In this document: piece by piece, positions 33,904-45,482 of the stretch
Layout of the letters: each line of letters opens with the position of its first letter
Numbering within the stretch: position 1 is the first letter of the stretch
Assembly (NCBI GenBank): GCA_963728965.1
Contig: CAVSMH010000008.1
Span: forward strand, 124,001-188,000
Reading direction: 5' to 3'
Length of the DNA stretch: 64,000 nt
Source: DASQZT01 sp963728965
GTDB taxonomy: Bacteria > Acidobacteriota > Terriglobia > Bryobacterales > Bryobacteraceae
The notes under the pieces: generated by a model
Database searches by the model: none
Seen by the model: only the letters and a program-made list of their open reading frames with translations
Told to the model about the DNA's origin: nothing
Program-made: the position numbers and the translations under genes

Positions 33904-34545
33904 TTACTTTTTCGTGGGCGCCCCGGCGGGCTTGACGGCGGCCGGTTTGGGGGCGGCGGGGGCCGGCGTTCCCGCGGGCTTGGCGGCGGAAGGACTCGGG
34001 GCCGAACCGGCCGTTCCCGGATGCGCCTGATCGTACAGCTTGATGATCTGTTCGGTGATGTTGATCGACTGGTCCGCCCACAACACCGGCGTCTGCTGGC
34101 TGCTCACGTCAATCACCATGGCCAGACCGTTCTGGGTGGCGTACTTGATGATGACGTCCATCATCTTCGCCCCCAGTTCGTTCATGATCTTCTGCTCTTC
34201 CTGCTGGACTTCGGCATCGAAATCTTCGCCTTCGCGGGTGAGCGACTTGTTGACGCTTTCGATCTGGGCCTGGATCTTGGCCTTGGCGGGCTCGCTCATC
34301 GTGGCGCCGCCCTTCTTCAACTGATCGTTCAGCGACGCCAATTCCTGCTGTCTCTGTTCCAGCGCGGTCTTTTTGGGACTGAACTTGGATTGCAGGTCCT
34401 GACTGGCCTTCTGGCCTTCTTTCGTAGTCAGAATGGCCTGCTGAACGGCAATAATGCCGACCTTGGTGGGGGTCTGACCCTGGGCACCGGCCAAGGCCGC
34501 CACACCCAGCAACAAGGCGGGGAAAGCGAGGAAACTCTTCTTCAA
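33904..34545 (-). CDS. skp: OmpH/Skp-family periplasmic chaperone, first copy
   Basis: The 213-residue product is read from a TTG codon at 34545, because AGGAG (34558 down to 34554) stands 8 nt before it and the resulting KKSFLAFPALLLGVAALAGAQ is a clean signal peptide. An ATG 33 nt upstream has no ribosome site. The core (KVGIIAVQQAILTTKEGQKA, then a coiled coil, then YATQNGLAMVIDVSSQQ and VLWADQSINIT) matches Skp/OmpH. The C terminus is a low-complexity Pro/Ala/Lys tail. It is the closest relative of the next gene, so the pair arose by tandem duplication. Confidence 0.85.
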   Translation of the reverse strand: MKKSFLAFPALLLGVAALAGAQGQTPTKVGIIAVQQAILTTKEGQKASQDLQSKFSPKKTALEQRQQELASLNDQLKKGGATMSEPAKAKIQAQIESVNKSLTREGEDFDAEVQQEEQKIMNELGAKMMDVIIKYATQNGLAMVIDVSSQQTPVLWADQSINITEQIIKLYDQAHPGTAGSAPSPSAAKPAGTPAPAAPKPAAVKPAGAPTKK

Positions 34546-34578
34546 GCTAAAAACTCCTAAGTGTGGAAATACTAACAT

Positions 34579-34584
34579 ATTGTA
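34579..34584 (-). promoter_or_regulatory. Candidate -10 for skp pair
   Basis: TACAAT on the minus strand lies about 33 nt before the TTG start, in the 52-nt bamA-skp gap. It would give the chaperones a transcript separate from bamA with an AGGAG-containing leader. Confidence 0.4.
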
Positions 34585-34597
34585 GCGAGACCCGGGT

Positions 34598-37591
34598 TCA
34601 GAACGTCCGGCCGATGGTAAAGCGGAACATCGTCCGCTTTTCGAAAAACGGATAGGCTTGACCGATAGTCGAATTGGTCAGAGCGTTCGCGAAGGTGGCG
34701 GCGTTGGGGAACATGGACCGGTCCGCCACGATGGGCGGCTGAATCCATTCTCTCACTACAGAGGGGTTGTAAGCGAAATACAGCCGGAACGGTGCGTTAA
34801 CTACAGGCAACATCACCTGCAATTCCAGGCCCGTCGAGGCGCGCCATTTCTGCGTTCCGGGTGCAATGTAAACTCGTCCGTTGAACGCGGCCTGGGGGAA
34901 CGTGGTGTTCAGGTCGCCCACCCGCGTGGGCTCCATGGTGAGCTGATTGGCGCGCAGGATGCGGTCCACCCCGGCATCGAAGAACGGCGCCAGCGTCACC
35001 GGCCCGACGATGGGAATGCGGTATTCGAAGTTGCCAAGCAACTGCGTATCGCCGCCTGGGGTGATCAACTGATATGCCGGAACGTTCATGGTGACGGTCT
35101 GGTTCACCAGGGTGCCGTTCTGCACTACCTTTTGCTGGCGCTCGCTGCCATCAGCGTTGTAGACCTTGATGCTCGATACCGAGGGGATGAACGCGATCGG
35201 CGTGATGCCCCAGATTTCGAAACCGCGGATATCCTGTTCGCCGCCCATCCACCGGCGCGAAAACGGTGGGACGAACTTGCCGCCGTAGCCGGTCACCATA
35301 TTGGCCATGCCGTGAAACGCCAGGATGTGCGATTTGTGCCATGGCGCCGGCCGGAAGTACTTGGCGTCCACCGTGGGGCTGATGGTGTTCACGTTTCCGC
35401 CCAGCGCGCTGCCGGCAAAATCGAGCGAGATAAACAGACTGCGGCCGCCGGTCGGCGTAATGGGGTGATTGACGGTATTGTACGAGTACGACGGCACCAG
35501 GTGGCTGGTGCGGATGCCATTCAGCGAATTCGGACCGGCGACGCCGCTGAAATTGATGTACTGGAAGTAACTGGTGGCGGCATCGGTGAGCGTCTTGACG
35601 GTGGAGATGTCGAAACCGTAGGTGATGCCAACGCGCGCAAAGCTGCGCCGCAGCGGATAGCTGGCTGACACCGAGAACCCGTGGCTGTTCTGGCTGTAGT
35701 TCAGCAGGTTCTGCGAGCCGAGTTGGTTGTAGAGCGGAATCAGGTCCGCGCCGGCGAGAATCGAAGCTTCACGGCCCTGGTCGAAGTTGAAGCGCCGCAG
35801 GTAAACCACAAACCCGAGTTGCAGCGGACGGTCGAGGAAGTACGGCTCGGTGAAGCCGAAGCTGACGTCGCGCATGCGCGTCCCCAACTGCGATTCAAGA
35901 GAGAGCGTTTCGCCCAATCCGAGGAAGTTGTTGGTGGAATAGTTGAATCCCACGAAGCTGCCGGCGATTCCGGAAACTCCGCCGTTCAAGCCAATGGAGT
36001 TCTTGCCGCGCTCCTTCACCTTGAGCGTGATATCGACCGTATTCGACTGCGGATTGCGCTTGATATCGGCGGCGTCTTCCTTCTTCAGCATCTCGAAGTA
36101 GCCGAGCTGGTTCAGGCGCAGGATGCTGTAGTCCCACAGTTCGGTATTGAAGATGTCGCCCTCGTCCAGCAGAATTTCGCGCCGGATAACTTTGTCGCGG
36201 GTGGTGGTGTTGCCCGAGAAGTCGATGCGGCGGATGAAGAACTGCTTGCCCTCGTCGGCAGTGAGGGTGAGGTCGATCTGGTCGGTGTTGGGAATGATAT
36301 CGAACGATGGCTCGGGAACGAAATCGAAATAGCCAAACTTGCCGTAGAGCTTGCGCAACTGCTCGATGCCTTTGCGCAGCTTGTCGGTGGAGAACACATC
36401 GCCCTTGCGCATGCCGAACAGCACTTGCAGCACGGAGGGCTCGCGGAAGAGTTTGACACCGATGAAGTTGGTGTTGTTGAGGTGGTAGAGGCGCCCCTCC
36501 TCGACGGGAAGGGCCAGATCGGCGTAGATGCCGACCGAGTTGGGCTTGATCAGCGGCAGACGCCAGCCCTGGCCGCCGCGGCGCTGGATCTTGACGGTCT
36601 CGTCCAGCACTTTGGCGGTGAAGAAGCCCTTGTCCTGATAGGCCTGCACAATCCGCTGCTTGTCTTCATCCAGCTTGGCTTCGTCGTAGGTTTTGGGGAA
36701 GACGCCCTCGAGCAGGATGGAATGGGGGATGCCGATGGGGTGGAGGTTCTTCATCTGGCGGATCACCCACCGGTCGTTAAATGCCTGGTTTCCCTGGATA
36801 TCGATATCGCCGACCTTCACTTTGGGGCCTTCATTGACGGCGAAAGTCACTTTGAGCGAGGAGGGCGGGATCTGCTCGATCTGCGGCTCGACGGTGGCGT
36901 ACTGCCGGCCGCGCTCGGCCAGGAAGTCTTTGAGCGCCACGACCGCGCGCTGGACCTTGTCGGGATCATACTGCGATTCCACGGAAAGCCCGACCTTGCG
37001 CTCCTTGAAACGGTCGAGAATTTCCGAGACGGTGACCGAGTGGATGCCCTCGTAATTAATGGAGCGGATGACGCGCCGCTCGGTCACGATAAAGCGGACG
37101 ATCACGCCGGTGCGGCCGGGTTCGGTTTCGAGCCGGATATCGTCGAAGCGGCCGGTGTTCCAGAGAATCATGAAATCGCGCCGCAGCGCTTCCTCGTTGA
37201 ACACATCGCCGGGTTTGGAGAGGATGAGCGCTTTGAGGGTGTCCTGCGGAACGCGGCGAGCGCCACGGAACTCGATGGCTTCGATGACCTGCCCATTGAA
37301 CTGCGGCGCGGGCTGGGTGGCCGGCTTGGGGGCTTCCATCTGCGGCGGACCGGGTTTCGGCTCTTGGACCGGCTGCTGCGCCGGCGGTTGTTGAGCCGGA
37401 GCGACCGGCGCGGTCTCGAACGGATTCCGGGGTGGCGCCTGCGGTTTGGGCGGCGCGGTCTGCGTAGGCTGCTGCTGCGACGGTGTGCCGGCCGGCGGCT
37501 GCTGCGTCTGCGCGGCCAGGGGCAGCCAGTTGCCCGTGCAGAAACAGCAGACCGCGGCCGCGGCAAGGCGGGCGCGCCCGAGGTTTTTCAT
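34598..37591 (-). CDS. bamA: Outer membrane protein assembly factor BamA
   Basis: The 997-residue protein has a signal peptide (about 1-27), an unusual Pro/Gln-rich linker (about 29-97), five POTRA domains (from QVIEAIEFRGARRVPQDTLK to about 500, including YFDFVPEPSFDIIPNTDQID) and a C-terminal 16-strand Omp85 barrel ending in FRFTIGRTF with a terminal Phe. The conserved L6 loop motif appears as GGEQDIRGFEIWG. BamA is the essential insertase for outer membrane proteins. A GTG six codons upstream is possible; ATG 37591 is taken. Two Skp-type chaperone genes follow, so delivery and insertion factors are encoded together. Confidence 0.95.
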   Translation of the reverse strand: MKNLGRARLAAAAVCCFCTGNWLPLAAQTQQPPAGTPSQQQPTQTAPPKPQAPPRNPFETAPVAPAQQPPAQQPVQEPKPGPPQMEAPKPATQPAPQFNGQVIEAIEFRGARRVPQDTLKALILSKPGDVFNEEALRRDFMILWNTGRFDDIRLETEPGRTGVIVRFIVTERRVIRSINYEGIHSVTVSEILDRFKERKVGLSVESQYDPDKVQRAVVALKDFLAERGRQYATVEPQIEQIPPSSLKVTFAVNEGPKVKVGDIDIQGNQAFNDRWVIRQMKNLHPIGIPHSILLEGVFPKTYDEAKLDEDKQRIVQAYQDKGFFTAKVLDETVKIQRRGGQGWRLPLIKPNSVGIYADLALPVEEGRLYHLNNTNFIGVKLFREPSVLQVLFGMRKGDVFSTDKLRKGIEQLRKLYGKFGYFDFVPEPSFDIIPNTDQIDLTLTADEGKQFFIRRIDFSGNTTTRDKVIRREILLDEGDIFNTELWDYSILRLNQLGYFEMLKKEDAADIKRNPQSNTVDITLKVKERGKNSIGLNGGVSGIAGSFVGFNYSTNNFLGLGETLSLESQLGTRMRDVSFGFTEPYFLDRPLQLGFVVYLRRFNFDQGREASILAGADLIPLYNQLGSQNLLNYSQNSHGFSVSASYPLRRSFARVGITYGFDISTVKTLTDAATSYFQYINFSGVAGPNSLNGIRTSHLVPSYSYNTVNHPITPTGGRSLFISLDFAGSALGGNVNTISPTVDAKYFRPAPWHKSHILAFHGMANMVTGYGGKFVPPFSRRWMGGEQDIRGFEIWGITPIAFIPSVSSIKVYNADGSERQQKVVQNGTLVNQTVTMNVPAYQLITPGGDTQLLGNFEYRIPIVGPVTLAPFFDAGVDRILRANQLTMEPTRVGDLNTTFPQAAFNGRVYIAPGTQKWRASTGLELQVMLPVVNAPFRLYFAYNPSVVREWIQPPIVADRSMFPNAATFANALTNSTIGQAYPFFEKRTMFRFTIGRTF

Positions 37592-37839
37592 GAGAGCATA
37601 CCTTTTCACTGTGCGCTGTTGCGGTTTATGAGATGCACGGGGAACACCACTCGTTGAAGCCGGTCTTCCAGAATGTAAAGCATTATTTTACCGAATGTTG
37701 GAGGAGATCAACAACGAGAGAGGGGGGCTACAGGTGTGAAGGGCTGGCACAGGGCTTTCGTGAGCTTACAGCGCCCCTGCCGAACTTCGCGGACAGGCCC
37801 CGAAAGGGGGAGCAAACGCACAATCGGCCCAAAACAGGC

Positions 37840-37868
37840 CTCCGCCTCCCGGGCGGCGGAGCGATAAT
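37840..37868 (+). promoter_or_regulatory. Palindrome next to a GATAAT -10 candidate
   Basis: CTCCGCC (37840-37846) and GGCGGAG (37855-37861) form a 7-bp inverted repeat around TCCCGGGC, and GATAAT follows at 37863-37868, 17 nt before the ATG at 37886. The dyad would sit in the spacer region, a common operator position. The rest of the 294-nt gap after bamA shows nothing recognisable. Confidence 0.35.
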
Positions 37869-37885
37869 GAATCGGATATTCGCGT

Positions 37886-38710
37886 ATGAATATGACCAAA
37901 CCGATGCTTGCTGCAGTCATTTCGTGCCTGGCGATCCCGGCCGGGGCTCGCGCTCAGCAACTGAAGCCGCAAACTGTAAACGATTTCGAATGTTATGTGC
38001 AGTCGGCCGAAGCCCGTATAGCGGGCCGCCAAGTCTTTCTGATGGCGGACGAGAACGCCGCCCTGAAAGACCAGGCGATGCGCGGCAAAATCGTCACCGC
38101 GCCGGTAGCCGGAGGCAACCCGCGGAAGGTCAGCGGAGGGCTGGTGTTCGATTGGGCCGGAACGGTTTTCATCCCGGGCGCCAGCCTGGAACGGACGCTG
38201 CGCATGCTCCAGGACTATGACCACCGAGCCCAGTTCTTCAGCGACGTGGTGTCATCCTCCAAGCTGTTGTGCCGCAGCGGAGACAACCACTATGGCTACT
38301 CCATGCGGCTGAAGGAGCCGACGGTGATCGATGCGGACAGCGATGTGGTTTGGGAAAAAGTGGACGACCGCCGCTGGCGCTGCCGTTCCTATTCGACCAA
38401 GGTGCGTGAGGTGGATAAGGCGAAGGGATACCTGCTCCGGCTGTATACCTACTGGCGTGTGGCGGCCGAGGACAAGGGCGTGTTCGTCGAAGGCGAGGCA
38501 ATCGAATTAAGCGGCGAATTCGGCTCGATGACCCGGGCGCTGGGATCGCTGTTCCTGGGGATCAGCCCGGAGAAGTCACTGAGACGCAGCCTCACGGCCA
38601 TGCGGGAGACCATGCTGAAGCCCGGGCTCGAATTCGGCAACAGCCCCGGCGCGGCGCAGTGCGGGGAACCCTACCGCCCGGCGGGCTGCACGGCGACGAG
38701 CGTGCGGTAA
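37886..38710 (+). CDS. Exported START/SRPBCC-like protein
   Basis: The 274-residue protein has a signal peptide (MLAAVISCLAIPAGARAQ within the first 24 residues) and a central fold with the look of a START/SRPBCC lipid-binding domain: ERTLRMLQDYDHRAQFFSDV, YGYSMRLKEPTVIDADSDVV, RRWRCRSYSTKVREVD and YWRVAAEDKGVFVEGEAIEL, then the long C-terminal helix SLRRSLTAMRETML. Such domains have a deep pocket for sterols, lipids or polyketides. The assignment is from pattern only. A cholesterol-oxidase-like gene starts 25 nt downstream, so the protein may present a hydrophobic substrate to it. ATG 37892 is an alternative start. Confidence 0.6.
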   Translation: MNMTKPMLAAVISCLAIPAGARAQQLKPQTVNDFECYVQSAEARIAGRQVFLMADENAALKDQAMRGKIVTAPVAGGNPRKVSGGLVFDWAGTVFIPGASLERTLRMLQDYDHRAQFFSDVVSSSKLLCRSGDNHYGYSMRLKEPTVIDADSDVVWEKVDDRRWRCRSYSTKVREVDKAKGYLLRLYTYWRVAAEDKGVFVEGEAIELSGEFGSMTRALGSLFLGISPEKSLRRSLTAMRETMLKPGLEFGNSPGAAQCGEPYRPAGCTATSVR

Positions 38711-38735
38711 ACAGCCCCCCGGAAGAAGCGGGTCG

Positions 38736-40373
38736 ATGGATTTCGACTACATCGTGATCGGCTCCGGTTTCGGCGGCAGCGTGGCGGCGCTCCGCCTGGC
38801 CGAGAAGGGATACCGGGTCGGCGTCATGGAGATGGGCCGGCGCTGGACGGCGGAGAATCTCCCTGCCACCAACTGGAAGATCCGCGACTGGATCTGGCGG
38901 CCACGGCTGGGGCTGCGCGGGTTCTTCAACATGGAGCCGTTCCGGCACGTGGTGATCCTGCATGGCTGTGCCGTGGGCGGGGGCTCCATCACCTATGCCA
39001 ATACCTTGCTGGTGCCGGAAGAGGCGGTGTGGGAACGGGGCTCCTGGGCGGAACTGGCGCCCTGGAAGACCGAGATGCCGGGCCACTACGCGACCGCCAT
39101 CCGTATGTTGGGAGTGGCCGAGAACCGCATTCTGGGGCCGGCAGACCAGATTCTCCAGCGCGCCGCGCAATCGTGCGGTGTGGGACACACTTTTTACCGG
39201 ACGAAGGTAGCGGTATTCGAGGGGCCCGAAGGAGCGGCCGGCGGCGAGAGTTGTCCCGATCCCTACTTTGGCGGCGAGGGCCCCGAACGTAACACCTGTA
39301 TCGCATGCGGCGGCTGCATGATGGGATGCCGTTACAACGCCAAGAACACCCTGGACAAGAATTACTTGTACCTGGCGGAAAAACGCGGAGCGCGGGTGTT
39401 CGCCGAGACGCGAGTGGTGGACGTGGTGCCGCTGAACGGAACCAGCGACGGCGCCGACGGTTACCAAGTGCGCACGGTCAAGTCCACTTCGTGGTTCCGG
39501 AAGGAACCGCGCCGCTTCACCTGCCGCGGTGTGATTTTCGCCGCCTCGGCGCTCGGCACGATGGATCTGCTGTTCCGCCTGAAGCAGAAGGGTTCCCTGC
39601 CGGCGCTCAGCGACCGGCTGGGCGACCGGGTGCGAACCAATGCGGAATCGCTGATCGGCGTGCGGGTGCCGCACAGTCGCGAGGACCTGTCGAAAGGGAT
39701 CGCCATCGGTTCGGGCATTTACCTCGACCAATACACGCATATCGAGGCCGTGCGCTATCCCGACGGCGCCGACGCAATGGGGCTGCTGGCCACGCTGTTG
39801 ACCGGGGGGCGGCCCGGCTCATCGCGCATCCTGCTCTGGCTCGCGACGCTGGCGGGTTCGCTGCTGCGCCACCCGCTGCGAACCATCCGCTGCCTGCACC
39901 CGTTCGGCTGGGCGCGCGAATCCCTAATCATGCTGTGCATGCAGACGCTGGACGGATTCATCCAGATGCGGCTGGGGCGGCCGTGGTTCTGGCCGTTCGA
40001 AAAGACGCTGATGAGCCACGGCAAGCGCGTGCCGACATTCATCCCGCAAGCCAACGAATTCGCACGCAAGGTGGCCGTCATGACGGGCGGGACAGCCATG
40101 AGCATGGTGACGGAAATCCTGTTCAACGTGCCCGGCACGGCCCATATCCTGGGTGGCTGTCCCATGGGCGCCACCGCGTCCGAGGGCGTGGTTGACGGCA
40201 GGAACCGGGCGTTCGGCTATCGCAACCTGTACGTGTGCGACGGTTCGGTGATTGCCGCCAACCTCGGCGTGAACCCCAGCCTGACCATCTGCGCGCTGAC
40301 CGAACGCGCCATGAGCTACATTCCCGGGCGGGCTGCACCGGATTCGGACCGCAAGGGGCAGCCTTCCGCGTAA
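38736..40373 (+). CDS. GMC-family oxidoreductase, cholesterol-oxidase type, with Cys cluster
   Basis: The 545-residue flavoenzyme has the FAD-binding GSGFGGSVAALRLAEKG (9-25), GCAVGGGSITYANTLL, and the C-terminal GMC motif GTAHILGGCPMGATASEG with LYVCDGSVIAANLGVNPSLT. A cysteine-rich insert NTCIACGGCMMGCRYNAKN holds C188, C191, C194 and C198, spaced like a ferredoxin 4Fe-4S site; this feature is shared with the mycobacterial ChoD-like branch. The enzyme should oxidise a hydroxyl on a sterol-like or other bulky lipid. No export signal is visible, unlike its upstream START-like partner. It converges on the DUF1080 gene with 5 nt between stops. Confidence 0.85.
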   Translation: MDFDYIVIGSGFGGSVAALRLAEKGYRVGVMEMGRRWTAENLPATNWKIRDWIWRPRLGLRGFFNMEPFRHVVILHGCAVGGGSITYANTLLVPEEAVWERGSWAELAPWKTEMPGHYATAIRMLGVAENRILGPADQILQRAAQSCGVGHTFYRTKVAVFEGPEGAAGGESCPDPYFGGEGPERNTCIACGGCMMGCRYNAKNTLDKNYLYLAEKRGARVFAETRVVDVVPLNGTSDGADGYQVRTVKSTSWFRKEPRRFTCRGVIFAASALGTMDLLFRLKQKGSLPALSDRLGDRVRTNAESLIGVRVPHSREDLSKGIAIGSGIYLDQYTHIEAVRYPDGADAMGLLATLLTGGRPGSSRILLWLATLAGSLLRHPLRTIRCLHPFGWARESLIMLCMQTLDGFIQMRLGRPWFWPFEKTLMSHGKRVPTFIPQANEFARKVAVMTGGTAMSMVTEILFNVPGTAHILGGCPMGATASEGVVDGRNRAFGYRNLYVCDGSVIAANLGVNPSLTICALTERAMSYIPGRAAPDSDRKGQPSA

Positions 40374-40378
40374 GCGGC

Positions 40379-41029
40379 TCAATGTCCGGCTGGAGGGAGC
40401 GGGCGGTACTCCAGCTTGCGGATCTTGCCGGTGGTGGCGTAGGTGGCGATGCCGAGGGGCTTGGATAACTCGATATCGCCCGGGCGGAGACCGACTTCGT
40501 AATTTTCGAGATCGACGCCGATGACCTGGTCGTCATCGATCCAGGCGCGGATGCGGTCGTCGCTTACCACCAGCCAGAAGCGATACCAGCGGCCGGTTTC
40601 GAAGCTGCGCACCGTGGAGGTTTCGTTTTCCGAGGCATCGTTGCCGTCGAGGCTGGAGAGGCCGACCACCTGCCCGCCCCAGCCGCCGTTGATCCACGAA
40701 CAAAACGAGTCCTTCACCGGGAAGGTGATGCCGGCGAAGAAATCGCTGCCGTCCACACGGGCGGCTTCAAAACGAATTTCGTAGTTGGACTTTGGAAACG
40801 GCTCCTTCCACACAATGCCGGTCAGGGCCCGGCCCTTGCCGATGACGATGGCGCCGTCGGTGACGCGAACCTGCCCGCGGCCGTAGAAGTCGCTCTCCTG
40901 CCAGCCGTGCAGGGAGTGGCCGTCGAACAGGGGCCGCCAGTCGGGAAGGGGCTGTTCCTGGGATGCGGGCGCGGAGAGTCCGCAGGCGAGAAGCACGAGC
41001 GAGACCAGCGGCGAGGGAGCGCGTGGCAT
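40379..41029 (-). CDS. Exported DUF1080 (3-keto-disaccharide hydrolase-like) protein
   Basis: The 216-residue protein has a signal peptide (PLVSLVLLACGLSAPAS) and the DUF1080 opening DWRPLFDGHSLHGWQESDFY, followed by a concanavalin-like beta-sandwich (IVWKEPFPKSNYEIRFEAAR, FAGITFPVKDSFCSWINGGW) and YATTGKIRKLEYRPL at the end. Members of this family bind or cleave sugars, some acting on 3-keto-glycosides. The long upstream extension of the frame is ignored, because ATG 41029 gives the signal peptide and lies 6 nt after CATAAT. It is the next gene after the GH63-like glucosidase on the same strand, with 68 nt between them. Confidence 0.8.
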   Translation of the reverse strand: MPRAPSPLVSLVLLACGLSAPASQEQPLPDWRPLFDGHSLHGWQESDFYGRGQVRVTDGAIVIGKGRALTGIVWKEPFPKSNYEIRFEAARVDGSDFFAGITFPVKDSFCSWINGGWGGQVVGLSSLDGNDASENETSTVRSFETGRWYRFWLVVSDDRIRAWIDDDQVIGVDLENYEVGLRPGDIELSKPLGIATYATTGKIRKLEYRPLPPAGH

Positions 41030-41035
41030 GCGACC

Positions 41036-41041
41036 ATTATG
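41036..41041 (-). promoter_or_regulatory. CATAAT 6 nt before ATG, predicted leaderless start
   Basis: On the minus strand CATAAT (41041 down to 41036) ends 6 nt before the ATG at 41029, with a weak TTCCCT 17 nt further up. No ribosome site is present. Confidence 0.5.
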
Positions 41042-41097
41042 CGGCTGACCGGCGCGGAAGGGAAAGCGCCCGGCGCCAGGGCCGCCAGGGCGCCCGG

Positions 41098-43719
<2,622 letters not shown>

Positions 43720-43727
43720 CGAAGCGG

Positions 43728-45302
43728 TCAAACCACCATCAGGCGATGGTCCGGGCAATCCAACTGGATCGCGTCATAAATCTGGCTTACCAGGTCGAAG
43801 CCATGCTTGGCGAGGAAGGGCAGAATGGAGTAGACACGCTCCTGCAAGGTGCGCTCGGGATAGATCAGCCCATAGAGAGAGGCGGCGTCGCGGGCCGCGC
43901 GCGCATCGCGGCGCAGGGCCTCGCGTCCGGTCTTGCGCTCGATGCGCGACACCTGGTGGCGGATCTTGCGGCCGCTGCGCTCGAGCGCCTGCGCCAGGGT
44001 GGGATCGAACGCGGAGAGGTCGCGGCCCAGCCGTTCGAGCGCGCCATCGATAGTGGCCGAGGCCTCCGAGAGGGCGGCGGTGATGGCGGGCGGAACGAGG
44101 ATCCGGGAGATTCTCTCGCGCAACGGTTCTTCGCCATGGAAGAAGTCGCGCAGGGAGAGGCCGTAGCGGTCCATCAGCTTCTGGCTGTGGGCGTCGAAGA
44201 TGGTAAAGCCGGTGCGCGGCACGGCCACCGGCATGCGGCCCAGGAGGCGGCGGTAGATGACTTCGGATTGCGCCAGGTAAGCCATCTCCGCGGGCCCGCC
44301 GATCATGGCCACGGTAGGCAGAATCGAATCCTGCACCACGGGTCGCAGCAGGGCGTTGGGCGAAAGCGAATGGGCGCGGCCGGCGAGATCTTCGGTGGTA
44401 AGGCGGCGCCCGTTCAGGACGTAGTCGCGGCCGTGGCGCCGCAGGGTGAGGCGCTTTTCGTTCTCGAGCAGGAAGACCAACGAGGTTTGATCTTCGATGT
44501 GCACCTGCGCGTGATAGCCGGCGGCAATGAGCTCGCGATTGCGTTCGAGGATCGCCGCGGTGAGCTCCGAAGCCGACTCCACTGCCTCGCGGACGGTGGG
44601 CGCCGCCAGCTCGCGAAACGCCGGCAGCATGGGGTCCACCTGGAGGATGTCGAACTGAGGCAGCAGGCGGCGCAACAGCTCGCCGAACGATTTTCCCATG
44701 GTGCTGCCGGCGCGGTAGGTCTCCCCCACGAGATCGGCCACTTCCTCGCCGAAGGGCAGGCCGTGGAAGATGTCGCGCAGCTCCCGGACGGGAGGGTCGG
44801 ACAGAATCACCGAGCCCACGGGCTGCGCGCTGGCGGAACGGCGCATCTCCAGTTTCGCAGGCTGGTGATCCTGTCCAAAGACCCACACATGGTTGACTTC
44901 GGCGAAATCGTGATCCTCGGTGGCGAGCCAGAAGACCGGCACCGCGGGCACGCCGTTGGCCGACAGCCACTCGGCGAGCCGGGCGGCATGCAACGCTTTA
45001 TAGATGGTGTACGCTGGGCCCGAGAAGAGACCAACCTGTTGTCCGGTGGCGACGGCGACTGTTCCGGGACGGGACAGGCGATCGAGCGAAGGGCCCGCCG
45101 GGTTCTGAATGCGCAGGGCGTCGATCAGCGCCGTGCGGCGCTCCGCCGGTAGTTGGATCGCGCCCGCGGACGCGCGAAACGAATCCAGTTCCCGGTGGGG
45201 ATAGCGATAGAACCGCGCGATGCGGTCCGGGTGATACAGCACATCCGTAAAAAACGTGGAAGTATGCGGAAGGTCGGTATGCCGGACGCAGGAACAGTGC
45301 AT
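43728..45302 (-). CDS. bshC: BshC, putative cysteine ligase of bacillithiol synthesis
   Basis: The 524-residue protein matches BshC in length and motifs: VAVATGQQVGLFSGPAYTIY, PVFWLATEDHDFAEVNHVWV, and in the second half LLRPVVQDSILPTVAMIGGP and ETYRAGSTMGKSFGELLRRL. BshC is thought to add cysteine to glucosaminyl-malate, the last step of bacillithiol synthesis, although its activity has been hard to show directly. No bshA or bshB is in the window. ATG 45302 lies 9 nt after TAAGCT. It is followed closely by the glucosidase gene; both handle glucose-derived compounds, which may be chance. Confidence 0.9.
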   Translation of the reverse strand: MHCSCVRHTDLPHTSTFFTDVLYHPDRIARFYRYPHRELDSFRASAGAIQLPAERRTALIDALRIQNPAGPSLDRLSRPGTVAVATGQQVGLFSGPAYTIYKALHAARLAEWLSANGVPAVPVFWLATEDHDFAEVNHVWVFGQDHQPAKLEMRRSASAQPVGSVILSDPPVRELRDIFHGLPFGEEVADLVGETYRAGSTMGKSFGELLRRLLPQFDILQVDPMLPAFRELAAPTVREAVESASELTAAILERNRELIAAGYHAQVHIEDQTSLVFLLENEKRLTLRRHGRDYVLNGRRLTTEDLAGRAHSLSPNALLRPVVQDSILPTVAMIGGPAEMAYLAQSEVIYRRLLGRMPVAVPRTGFTIFDAHSQKLMDRYGLSLRDFFHGEEPLRERISRILVPPAITAALSEASATIDGALERLGRDLSAFDPTLAQALERSGRKIRHQVSRIERKTGREALRRDARAARDAASLYGLIYPERTLQERVYSILPFLAKHGFDLVSQIYDAIQLDCPDHRLMVV

Positions 45303-45482
45303 GCCAGGATCAGCTTAACAGATGAGCCGCGCGCGGTTGAAGATGCGTAAATTGTGCGATGACGGGAGCGCGAGAGAAACCGGCGCCCGAACGCGTCAAC
45401 GCCTGGAAATGGATGCGGCGGCACCTGCTTCGTGCCGGGCCGGGCCTGCCGGCGGCACCGGCTCGGCCGCGGCGCTCCTGGC

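Noticed and set aside
35681..37657. 658-codon plus-strand frame opposite bamA
   Set aside because: Shadow of the BamA codons, with no plausible protein features; BamA is unambiguous.
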